42,915 nucleotides of DNA from Lachnospiraceae bacterium (GTDB lineage: Bacteria > Bacillota > Clostridia > Lachnospirales > Lachnospiraceae). Positions within the stretch are counted from its first letter, which is position 1, and every line of letters starts with the position of its first letter. A model generated the notes under the pieces. That model ran no database searches. It was not told the origin of the DNA and worked only from the letters and a program-made list of their open reading frames with translations. The DNA lies in NCBI GenBank assembly GCA_030526405.1, contig JAUNCZ010000027.1, positions 1-42,915 of the forward strand, in the 5' to 3' direction. Below are positions 24,530 to 31,745 of the stretch, piece by piece. The translations under genes and the position numbers were made by a program.

Positions 24530-25554
24530 TACTTGTCACCTCCCTGAAATGCTTTGATTACTTTTACAATGTTAAGGCCGGATGGGCATTTCTCCACGCA
24601 TCTTCCACAGCCTACGCAGGAATACATGCCATTGTTGTTGGCAGGATAGTACACCAGCTTATGCATGAATCTCTGACGGAAGCGCTGCAGCTGGGAAGTA
24701 CGGTTGTTTCCATGGGCCATCATGGTGAAATCAGAGAACATGCAGGAATCCCAGCAGCGATATCTCTGCACCCCATTGGAGGTGGTGTAATCCTTGATGT
24801 CATAGCACTGACAGGTAGGGCATACGAAGGTACAGGTTCCGCAACCCAGGCAGGCCTTATACAGGTCATTCCAGATAGGTGAATCGAATTTCTCCTGGGT
24901 AGCCTCTCCGTTCCAGCCCTCCAGAGACAGATTGGCGTTTGGAAGACGATCCATAATTCCACGGATCGCTGCTTTTGCTTCTGTAACCTCGCCATCCTCT
25001 GTGTCCTCCAGCAGTTCTCTTACTTCCTCAGTAAGAGCCTCACCCTTCTCAGTGAGGGGCTGCCAGAACAGCTCCCCATCAATGAGCCATGCTGCCACAT
25101 CCGCTGCAGGCTCAGCTGCATCGATGCCGAATACCTTACAGAAGCAGGACTCCTCCGGCTCATTGCAGGCAAGAGCTACGATGGTTCCATGCTCTCTTCT
25201 GGAGGCATAGAAAGAATCCACAGGCTCTGATAAAAATACATTGTCCAGCACCTTTACGCCCTGAACGTCGCAGGCTTTCATTCCAAATACCACGAAATCC
25301 TGCTCCTTGCGGTCAGCAGCCTGAATCTGGATCTTCTTTCCCTCTTTTTTGCAGGTATACAGTGTCTCGCACTGTGGGAAAAATGCATCCTTGCCGGATT
25401 TTACGGTTTTCAGTGTCTCCAGAGACACCTCCGCCTCCTCATCCCATGCTGCAAAATTCACCTGACCTGCCTGTTTCACAGGAAGATATAATTCTCTGTT
25501 GCCAGCAATTTTGCGGAATAATGCTGACAGATTCTCTTTTGCTATCTTAAACAT
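24529..25554 (-). CDS. flxB: FlxB-like 4Fe-4S dicluster protein
   Basis: This 341-residue protein resembles anaerobic sulfite reductase subunit A and FlxB. The C-terminal half holds two ferredoxin motifs, CLGCGTCTFVCPTCQCYD and CVGCGRCVEKCPSG, separated by the conserved CWDSCMFSDFTMMAHG segment. The N-terminal 200 residues are alpha/beta with a few cysteines (KACDVQGVKVLD, LACNEPEESCFCKV). It is an electron wire between FlxA and the other subunits. ATG 25554 has AAGGGGAT before it and starts four bases after the flxC stop. Assignment as B rather than C is by similarity type only. Confidence 0.82.
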   Translation of the reverse strand: MFKIAKENLSALFRKIAGNRELYLPVKQAGQVNFAAWDEEAEVSLETLKTVKSGKDAFFPQCETLYTCKKEGKKIQIQAADRKEQDFVVFGMKACDVQGVKVLDNVFLSEPVDSFYASRREHGTIVALACNEPEESCFCKVFGIDAAEPAADVAAWLIDGELFWQPLTEKGEALTEEVRELLEDTEDGEVTEAKAAIRGIMDRLPNANLSLEGWNGEATQEKFDSPIWNDLYKACLGCGTCTFVCPTCQCYDIKDYTTSNGVQRYRCWDSCMFSDFTMMAHGNNRTSQLQRFRQRFMHKLVYYPANNNGMYSCVGCGRCVEKCPSGLNIVKVIKAFQGGDK

Positions 25555-25558
25555 CACA

Positions 25559-26530
25559 TTATCCCCTTTCTGCAACAATACCTGGCTCAACATCTTCAAA
25601 TGTATAGTTTGTTAAAGGACCCTTCTCCTGGATATCAGCTCCTGCCTGGAACTCACCGTAGAAGGTATTAATATCCTTGATAAATTTACGGTTGAACAGA
25701 TGCAGAGGAATTCCCTGAGGACATACTCTTGAGCACTCACCGCAGTCTGTACATCTTCCTGCCACATGGAAGGCGCGGATGATGTGGAACATATTTTCCT
25801 CAAAGCTGTCTGCATTTGCTTTCTGGGCACTGTCAAACTTGGTGCTGTCGAAAACGCATTTTCTGCAGCTGCAGGCAGGACACACATTACGGCAGGCATT
25901 GCAGCGGATGCATTTGCTCAGCTCTTTTCTGAAAAATGCAAATCTCTCCTCGCTTGTCATGGCCTCAATGGCAGCCACCTCATCAAAACGATCTGCATCC
26001 TTTGTATCTGCAGACTCACCCAGCAGTTCATCGTAGATCACATGGTCCTTGCCCTTGCATACGTGGCAGCGGGAAAGCATGGCAGAAGCATAGCTTACTG
26101 TTTTTGTTCCGTAGATGGTCTCCACAGTGATCTCATCCGGTCCCTGAAGCTCAGTGCCGGATACATTCAGGATACCCTTGATTCCCTGATTACGGATCTG
26201 ATCCATATCCAGCTTGCCACGGCATCCCACACCGATGATGTAAGCCTTCTCCCGATCCACTCTGTGCTCCTTGATCAGCTGATTGAAGCTGTAGGTATCA
26301 CAGGGCTTCAGAAACACCAGAGTTTTTCCTTCCAGCTTAGAAGCCTCGATCATATATTTACTTAAATTTGCTCCGCAGAAGCCGTCATACACCAGTTTCT
26401 CCAGCTCCACTGCATTTTCGAAAAATGCTGGTTCAGGATTATAAGACTGGTCACCGGCTCTCCAGCCCAGGACACGTGCTACTGTTCCGTTCTCCAGCAG
26501 TTCCCTGGCTCTACCCATTAATTCTTGCAT
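25559..26530 (-). CDS. flxC: FlxC-like 4Fe-4S protein with FrhB/FdhB-type N-terminus
   Basis: This 323-residue protein begins with a domain like coenzyme F420 hydrogenase beta/FdhB (VFLKPCDTYSFNQLI, IIGVGCRGKLD) and ends with two ferredoxin motifs, CIRCNACRNVCPACSCRKC and CTDCGECSRVCPQG. It probably relays electrons within the Flx module. The start overlaps the flxD end by 13 bases, with GGGGGAT seven to eight bases before the ATG. The B/C naming of the two iron-sulfur subunits is tentative. Confidence 0.82.
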   Translation of the reverse strand: MQELMGRARELLENGTVARVLGWRAGDQSYNPEPAFFENAVELEKLVYDGFCGANLSKYMIEASKLEGKTLVFLKPCDTYSFNQLIKEHRVDREKAYIIGVGCRGKLDMDQIRNQGIKGILNVSGTELQGPDEITVETIYGTKTVSYASAMLSRCHVCKGKDHVIYDELLGESADTKDADRFDEVAAIEAMTSEERFAFFRKELSKCIRCNACRNVCPACSCRKCVFDSTKFDSAQKANADSFEENMFHIIRAFHVAGRCTDCGECSRVCPQGIPLHLFNRKFIKDINTFYGEFQAGADIQEKGPLTNYTFEDVEPGIVAERG

Positions 26531-26958
26531 CTCAAATCCCCCAATCTGACATTTTCACCCAGAGAATGGATCTTCTCCACAAACTCATTCATTGTTTTTG
26601 AGAATTTTGCACCCTCTGCAGCGGAAACCCACTCAACTCTGGTACGTCCGTTCTCCACTCCGATGAAATCCAGCATGGAGAACAGAAGGGTCATACGTCT
26701 TCTTGCATAGAAGTTACCTGTGCTGTAATGGCAGTCTCCCGGATGGCATCCACACATGATCACGCCGTCCGCACCCTTCTCAAATGCTCTTAAAATGAAC
26801 ATCGGATTTACACGGCAGGAGCAGGGAACACGGATGATCTTTACATCTGCCGGATAGGACATTCTTCCGCTTCCAGCCAGATCCGCACCTGCGTAGCTGC
26901 ACCAGTTACAGCAGAATGCCACGATTTTTGGTCTGAATTCTTTATTTTCTAACGACAT
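26518..26958 (-). CDS. flxD: MvhD/FlxD-type [2Fe-2S] electron-transfer subunit
   Basis: This 146-residue protein belongs to the MvhD family, which connects an electron donor module to HdrA. Conserved cysteines are in AFCCNWCSYAGADLAG, VPCSCRVNPMFI and MCGCHPGDCHY. Length (about 140) is typical. It overlaps hdrA by 10 bases and flxC by 13 bases, so all three are translationally coupled. In methanogens MvhD links hydrogenase to HdrA; here no hydrogenase is present and the Flx subunits take that place. Confidence 0.92.
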   Translation of the reverse strand: MSLENKEFRPKIVAFCCNWCSYAGADLAGSGRMSYPADVKIIRVPCSCRVNPMFILRAFEKGADGVIMCGCHPGDCHYSTGNFYARRRMTLLFSMLDFIGVENGRTRVEWVSAAEGAKFSKTMNEFVEKIHSLGENVRLGDLRCKN

Positions 26959-28937
26959 ATTGCATCTACCTCCGCTATGATCTGTCTGTTGGAGAATCCC
27001 TGAAGATCCATTGCACCGGATGGGCAGGCTACTGTACAGGCACCACAGCCCTGACAGAGTGCACTGTTTACGGTTGCCACTCTTCGATTCTCACGGACAC
27101 CAGGTCCCATTACATCCTTATTCTCATAGGTGATCGCTCCGTATGGACATACATTTGCACATACAGAACAGCCGTTGCAGGCCAGTGGATCCGGAGAAGC
27201 AGTACATGGGTTTGTGAGAAGCTTATCTTTGGCGAGGAGTCCCACTGCCTTGATAGCTGCTGCGCCTGCCTGGGAAACAGTTTCCGGAATATCCTTTGGT
27301 CCCTGAGCTACACCAGAGAGGAAGATACCTGCTGTTGGTGACTCCACAGGACGAAGCTTTGCATGGGCCTCTGTAAGGAAATCGTTGGTATCGATGCTGG
27401 CTGTGAGCATGGTGGCAATCTTTCTTGCATCCTTGTTTGGCTCGATGGCTGTGGCAAGGACCACCATATCTGCAGATACCTTCACCTGACGGTTGTCGAT
27501 CAGATCCACACCATGAACAGTGAGACTTCCATCTGCCTCAGGAGTAACCTTTCCAACCTGTCCTTTAATGTAATTTACATGATAATCCTCCACCGCTCTT
27601 CTGTAGAACTCATCAAAGTTCTTACCTGGTGTACGCACATCAATGTAGAATACAGATACATTTACATCCGGATATTTATCACGGATCAGCATTGCATGTT
27701 TTGCAGTGTACATACAGCAGATCTTGGAGCAGTAGCTCTTTCCTCTGTCATCAGAACAGCGGCTGCCTACACACTGGATAAACACAATGTTCTTCGGAGC
27801 TTTTCCATCAGAAAGACGCTCCAGATGTCCTTTTGTTGGACCTGCGGCGTTCATGATTCGCTCCAGCTCCAGAGATGTGATCACATCCGGGCTTTCGTTG
27901 TATGCATACTCGCCGTATTTATCAAGATTAATGGTGTCAAAGCCGGTTGCAACCACAATGGCACCGTATTTCTGTGTAATGATCTCATCTGTCTGATCGT
28001 AATCAATGGCATTGGCCTGACAGAATTTTGAACAGATTCCACATTTTCCTGTTTTGAACTTGATACACTGCTCACGGTCGATAACAGGAACATTTGGAAT
28101 AGCCTGGGCAAATGGTGTGTAGATGGCTGTACGGTTATTCAGACCTCTGTTGAACTCACTTGGAGCCTTCTTGCTTGGACATTTCTCCATGCAGACACCA
28201 CAACCGGTACATTTGCTCATATCCACGCTTCTTGCTTTTTTGCGGATGTCAACGGTAAAGTCACCCACAAAGCCGCTTACCTTATCCACCTCACTGTAGG
28301 TGTACAGTGTGATCTTCTCATGGGCAGATGCCTCCACCATCTTCGGTGTCAGAATACATGCAGAACAGTCCAGTGTAGGGAAGGTTTTATCCAGCTGGGA
28401 CATTCTTCCACCGATACTTGGTGTTTTCTCCACGATATCCACCTCATAGCCTGCATCTGCAATGTCAAGAGCAGTCTGGATACCGGCAATACCGCCTCCG
28501 ATCACCAGTGCTCTCTTTGTTACACGGCTCTCTCCCGGCATCAGCGGAGCATTCAGATTCACTTTTGCAATTGCTGCTCTGGCAAGGATCACTGCCTTCT
28601 CAGTAGCCTCTGTCACATCCTTGTGGATCCAGGAGCACTGCTCACGGATGTTTGCGATCTCCACCATGTAAGGGTTCAGACCAGCACGCTCTGCACATTT
28701 TCTGAAGGTGGCCTCATGCATACGAGGAGAACAGGAGCAAACAACCACACCTGTCAGCTGTTTCTCATGGATTGCCTCGATGATCTTTGCCTGACCAACC
28801 TCAGAGCACATATACTGATACTCTTCTGCATGAACAACCCCTGGCTCAAGGGCTACCATCTCAACTACTTTATTCACATCCACCGTTGCTGCAATGTTGC
28901 TGCCGCAATGACAGACGAAAACGCCTATTCTCTGCAT
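26949..28937 (-). CDS. hdrA: HdrA, FAD and iron-sulfur electron-bifurcating subunit
   Basis: This 662-residue HdrA is expected to hold the bifurcating FAD. It shows the HdrA-type N-terminus with VFVCHCGSNIA, the FAD motif VIGGGIAGIQTALDIA (about residues 145-160), GGRMSQLDKTFPTLDCSACI (cysteines near 191-194), an inserted ferredoxin motif (243-253) and two C-terminal ferredoxin motifs (about 587-598 and 628-639) that would receive low-potential electrons. It starts six bases after hdrC. By analogy with methanogen HdrABC and Desulfovibrio Flx-Hdr, it splits electrons from NADH between ferredoxin and a high-potential acceptor. Confidence 0.95.
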   Translation of the reverse strand: MQRIGVFVCHCGSNIAATVDVNKVVEMVALEPGVVHAEEYQYMCSEVGQAKIIEAIHEKQLTGVVVCSCSPRMHEATFRKCAERAGLNPYMVEIANIREQCSWIHKDVTEATEKAVILARAAIAKVNLNAPLMPGESRVTKRALVIGGGIAGIQTALDIADAGYEVDIVEKTPSIGGRMSQLDKTFPTLDCSACILTPKMVEASAHEKITLYTYSEVDKVSGFVGDFTVDIRKKARSVDMSKCTGCGVCMEKCPSKKAPSEFNRGLNNRTAIYTPFAQAIPNVPVIDREQCIKFKTGKCGICSKFCQANAIDYDQTDEIITQKYGAIVVATGFDTINLDKYGEYAYNESPDVITSLELERIMNAAGPTKGHLERLSDGKAPKNIVFIQCVGSRCSDDRGKSYCSKICCMYTAKHAMLIRDKYPDVNVSVFYIDVRTPGKNFDEFYRRAVEDYHVNYIKGQVGKVTPEADGSLTVHGVDLIDNRQVKVSADMVVLATAIEPNKDARKIATMLTASIDTNDFLTEAHAKLRPVESPTAGIFLSGVAQGPKDIPETVSQAGAAAIKAVGLLAKDKLLTNPCTASPDPLACNGCSVCANVCPYGAITYENKDVMGPGVRENRRVATVNSALCQGCGACTVACPSGAMDLQGFSNRQIIAEVDAICR

Positions 28938-28943
28938 CTGCTC

Positions 28944-29333
28944 TTACCTCCTGTATCTGCGGAATGCACTGACAAGAAGCTGCTGAGGAAGCTCTTCATC
29001 CAGAAGCTCCGGAATCTCATCAGCTTTCAGATAATTACCGCCCTTTTCTCTCACCACCAGCTGTCTTGCAGCATCGATCAGTTTTCCAGGCTTCACATCA
29101 CGGGGACAACGCTCCACGCAGGCAAAGCAGGAAAGACATTTCCACAGGGAAGCGGATTCTGCCAGGGCCTCAATGTTCTCATTCAGAACGTAGGATACAA
29201 ACTGATGCGGCTTAATATCCATCTCATCGAAGGATGGACAGGATGCGGAGCATTTTCCACATTTCATACATCTGTAGGGATCGGTTCCGCTGATCTCACG
29301 GATCTTTTCCGCCTGTTTTTCTGCTTTAGTCAT
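28944..29333 (-). CDS. hdrC: HdrC, 4Fe-4S relay subunit
   Basis: This 129-residue protein has two CxxCxxCxxxC motifs, CMKCGKCSASCPSFDE and CLSCFACVERCPRDV, and links HdrA to HdrB. Length is in the lower range for HdrC. GAGGAGGTG precedes the ATG, and the gene overlaps hdrB by eight bases. Confidence 0.92.
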   Translation of the reverse strand: MTKAEKQAEKIREISGTDPYRCMKCGKCSASCPSFDEMDIKPHQFVSYVLNENIEALAESASLWKCLSCFACVERCPRDVKPGKLIDAARQLVVREKGGNYLKADEIPELLDEELPQQLLVSAFRRYRR

Positions 29334-30129
29334 TGAGGGACACCTCCTCCTTTACACCCAGTGCTTCTGCCAGCAGCTCTGTGAAGTAATGTACAGGAAG
29401 CTTCACATCTGCATCAGATTTATTGATGTTATAGAGGCAGAGAGGACAGGCTGTGATCAGCAGGTCTGCACCAAATGATGCCGCACTGTCCATCACCTTT
29501 CCCGCCATGCTCTTTGCCATCTCTTTTTCCTTCAGAGAAATGTAGCCACCGCAGCACTCATTTCTGTAGGGATATACCACCGGCTCTGCTCCAAGGGCAC
29601 GGATAAACTCCTCCATGATCTGTGGATTCTCCGGATCATCAAAGGCCATGATCTTTCCCGGTCTCAGAAGCAGGCATCCGTAATAGGCACCGATCTTCTT
29701 TCCGGTAAGAGGATTCACAACCTTTTCTCTTAACTTGTCAAAACCAACTCTGTCTCTGAGCACCTCAAGAAAATGAAGCACCTTTGTCTCGCCCTTGTAG
29801 GCTTCTTCCAGCTTCAGATAGTTGTTGGCTCTTGTCTGGATATCCTCCACATGGGCCATGTCATCATTGACACGTTTGATCACATGATGGCAGGCAGAAC
29901 ACAAAGTCACCAGATCCTGTCCCTTTTCTTTAGCGTCATTCAGGGCTCTTACTGAGGAAAGCTTTGTGGCGATCTCATCGCTGCCCAGGGGATACACGCC
30001 GCCGCAGCACTGCCAGTTCTCAATTTCCTCCAGCTCAAATCCAAGAGCTGTCGCACTGGCTCTGGCATAGGCATCCAGGTCTTTTGCCTTGTTTTTCAGA
30101 GTACAGCCCGGATAATAACTGTATTTCAT
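29326..30129 (-). CDS. hdrB: HdrB, CCG-domain heterodisulfide reductase catalytic subunit
   Basis: This 267-residue protein carries two complete CCG cysteine sets: Cys9, Cys41/42, Cys77/80 and Cys152, Cys192/193, Cys228/231. These bind the two non-cubane [4Fe-4S] clusters that reduce disulfides in methanogen HdrB. Full conservation argues that it is catalytically active, not just a relay. No DsrC or other obvious disulfide partner is encoded nearby. It is the first gene of the twelve-gene operon, with AAGGAGGAGGGAGAG before its ATG and a Rex-like palindrome 23 bases upstream. Confidence 0.94.
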   Translation of the reverse strand: MKYSYYPGCTLKNKAKDLDAYARASATALGFELEEIENWQCCGGVYPLGSDEIATKLSSVRALNDAKEKGQDLVTLCSACHHVIKRVNDDMAHVEDIQTRANNYLKLEEAYKGETKVLHFLEVLRDRVGFDKLREKVVNPLTGKKIGAYYGCLLLRPGKIMAFDDPENPQIMEEFIRALGAEPVVYPYRNECCGGYISLKEKEMAKSMAGKVMDSAASFGADLLITACPLCLYNINKSDADVKLPVHYFTELLAEALGVKEEVSLND

Positions 30130-30151
30130 ACTCTCCCTCCTCCTTACAATA

Positions 30152-30169
30152 TTGTTTGTTAATTAACTA
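30152..30169. promoter_or_regulatory. Candidate Rex operator upstream of hdrB
   Basis: The site reads TTGTTTG-TTAA-TTAACTA on the plus strand. It matches 11 of 14 fixed positions of the Rex consensus TTGTTAA-N4-TTAACAA and lies within a longer imperfect dyad (30150-30173). A TTGACT hexamer on the minus strand lies just upstream (30182-30187), so the site would block transcription of the operon. It is weaker than the site at 31253. Confidence 0.5.
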
Positions 30170-30203
30170 ACTATGAAAAAGAGTCAAAAATATAATATCC
30201 CCC

Positions 30204-30232
30204 CTGATGCCTGGCTATTACACCGGCATCAG
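30204..30232 (-). terminator. Possible terminator after the dehydrogenase gene
   Basis: CTGATGCC and GGCATCAG form a perfect eight-base stem 32 bases after the stop of the gene at 30264. On the minus strand the tail is GGGGGATATTATATTTTTG, T-rich but not immediate. It may only partly separate the dehydrogenase from the hdr operon. Confidence 0.5.
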
Positions 30233-30263
30233 AGTGATATTATTGCTACTATTACTATTTCTA

Positions 30264-31211
30264 TTACAGCTCGATCTGAGCGATGATCTCCTTCAGTGCA
30301 TTAGCGCTCTTCTGGAATTTTGCGATCTCCTCCTCAGTCATCTTGATCGGAAGTTTTCCACCGATTCCCTTTGGTCCCACCAGTGTCAGTGTGCTGAGAC
30401 ATACATCCTCAACACCATACTCACCGTGCATCATGGAAGAAACCATAGCTGTGGACTCAGAGGAAGCAAGGAGCAGGTGGCAGATCTCTACAACGGATCT
30501 GGATACTGCATAGAAGGTAGCTCCCTTGTTTGCAATGATCTTTCCGCCGGATTTACGAACGTACTCAATAAGCTCATCGTAATCTACATCTTTCACGTCT
30601 TTGCCCAGAGCTCTCATCATCTCGATGTGATCCTCGATCTTGGATCCTGCCACTCTGGTGATAGACCATGGAACGAAGGAAGTATCACCGTGCTCACCGT
30701 ACACATAAGCATGTACATTTCTCTGAGCGATGTTCAGCTTCTCAGCCAGTCCACATCTTAAACGAGCGGTATCCAGCAGTGTTCCGGAACCGATGATCTG
30801 ATTCTCAGGCAGACCGGAGATCTTTGTGAAGACGTAGGTCAGGATATCCACCGGGTTACTTACGATTACATAAAGAGCATCAGGGGCAGCCTTTACGATC
30901 TCAGGTGTAATGCTTTTCAGGATGTTTACATTGGTCTGAGTCAGCTCCAGACGGGTCTGTCCTGGTTTTCTTGCCACACCGGAGGTGATTACCACGATAT
31001 CAGAGCCTGCCGCATCTGCATAGTCACCATTCTTGATTGTGATGGAGTTACGGAAACAGGTACCCTGCTCAATATCCAGTACCTCTCCCTCAACCTTCTG
31101 TTTGTTGATGTCGATCAGAACCAGCTCAGATGCGATGGTATCCTGTGATAAAGTGTATGCGATTGTTGCTCCTACACTACCTGCTCCAATGATCGTAATT
31201 TTTGCTCCCAT
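30264..31211 (-). CDS. LDH/MDH-family NAD-dependent dehydrogenase, probably malate-specific
   Basis: This 315-residue Rossmann enzyme has the NAD motif IGAGSVGATIAY, the catalytic His174 in GEHGDTSF, Asp147 and Arg150 in LLDTAR, and a lactate dehydrogenase-like overall sequence. The specificity position, Gln102 in lactate dehydrogenases, is here Arg81 (GVARKPGQTR), the residue that binds the second carboxylate of oxaloacetate in malate dehydrogenases. With fumarase and fumarate reductase genes directly downstream, oxaloacetate to malate is the best call, but lactate/pyruvate activity cannot be ruled out from sequence. AAAGGAG precedes the ATG, and a strong Rex-like site lies 42 bases upstream. 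Confidence 0.85.
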   Translation of the reverse strand: MGAKITIIGAGSVGATIAYTLSQDTIASELVLIDINKQKVEGEVLDIEQGTCFRNSITIKNGDYADAAGSDIVVITSGVARKPGQTRLELTQTNVNILKSITPEIVKAAPDALYVIVSNPVDILTYVFTKISGLPENQIIGSGTLLDTARLRCGLAEKLNIAQRNVHAYVYGEHGDTSFVPWSITRVAGSKIEDHIEMMRALGKDVKDVDYDELIEYVRKSGGKIIANKGATFYAVSRSVVEICHLLLASSESTAMVSSMMHGEYGVEDVCLSTLTLVGPKGIGGKLPIKMTEEEIAKFQKSANALKEIIAQIEL

Positions 31212-31252
31212 AATTCTCTCCTTTCAAAACCATGTAATTATTTTACTATTTC

Positions 31253-31270
31253 TTGTTAACATTTTAACGA
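31253..31270. promoter_or_regulatory. Rex operator upstream of the malate/lactate dehydrogenase gene
   Basis: The site reads TTGTTAA-CATT-TTAACGA and matches 13 of 14 fixed positions of the Rex consensus TTGTTAA-N4-TTAACAA. It lies 42 bases before the start codon, within the expected promoter region. Rex represses fermentation genes when NAD+ is high and leaves DNA when NADH rises. Confidence 0.75.
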
Positions 31271-31603
31271 TTAGGTCCAAAAATAAAACCTGCGGCTGGA
31301 TGCCTTCCGGCATCCATACCTACTGATCAGCCGTTCCATCATTCCCTAACTACTCTATACACCCGGCTTCTCAGTGCAAGTTCATTTCTTTATTTTTTAT
31401 ACTCCTTTGATATTTATTTGTCAATCCTTTTTTGATATTTTTTTCACATTTCCTTTCTATCGTCGAAGCATCTATATTTTTACTAAATCATAACCCAGTT
31501 TCTGTCTGTTTTAAATAAAAAAATTACCTAAAATTGTCACAATATCCATATGCCAAAATCATTTCACAGAAAAATGACGCAATACTGAAATAAAACGCAA
31601 AAA
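31271..31603. other. AT-rich gene-free spacer
   Basis: This stretch lies between the Rex site and the GH31 terminator. It holds one compact hairpin (GGATGCC-TTCC-GGCATCC, 31298-31315), without a convincing U-tract. The rest is AT-rich with no recognisable gene, repeat or RNA motif. Confidence 0.5.
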
Positions 31604-31645
31604 GAACCACAGGGGACAGTCTTTTCAGACTATTCCCCGTGGTTC
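31604..31645. terminator. Two-way intrinsic terminator after the GH31 gene
   Basis: GAACCAC, GGGGA and AGTCT pair in turn with GTGGTTC, TCCCC and AGACT to give a long stem with small bulges. T-tracts follow in both directions (CCTTTTT on plus, CTTTTTGCG on minus). It lies about 100 bases after the GH31 stop. Confidence 0.88.
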
Positions 31646-31745
31646 CTTTTTATGATCTGTTATATTGTTTTACCGAAAGGATTCCTGCTCTCTCTTCTGT
31701 CATCAGAAGCCAATTTCAGCCCGAATCTCTATCCTGCTTCCCTTC

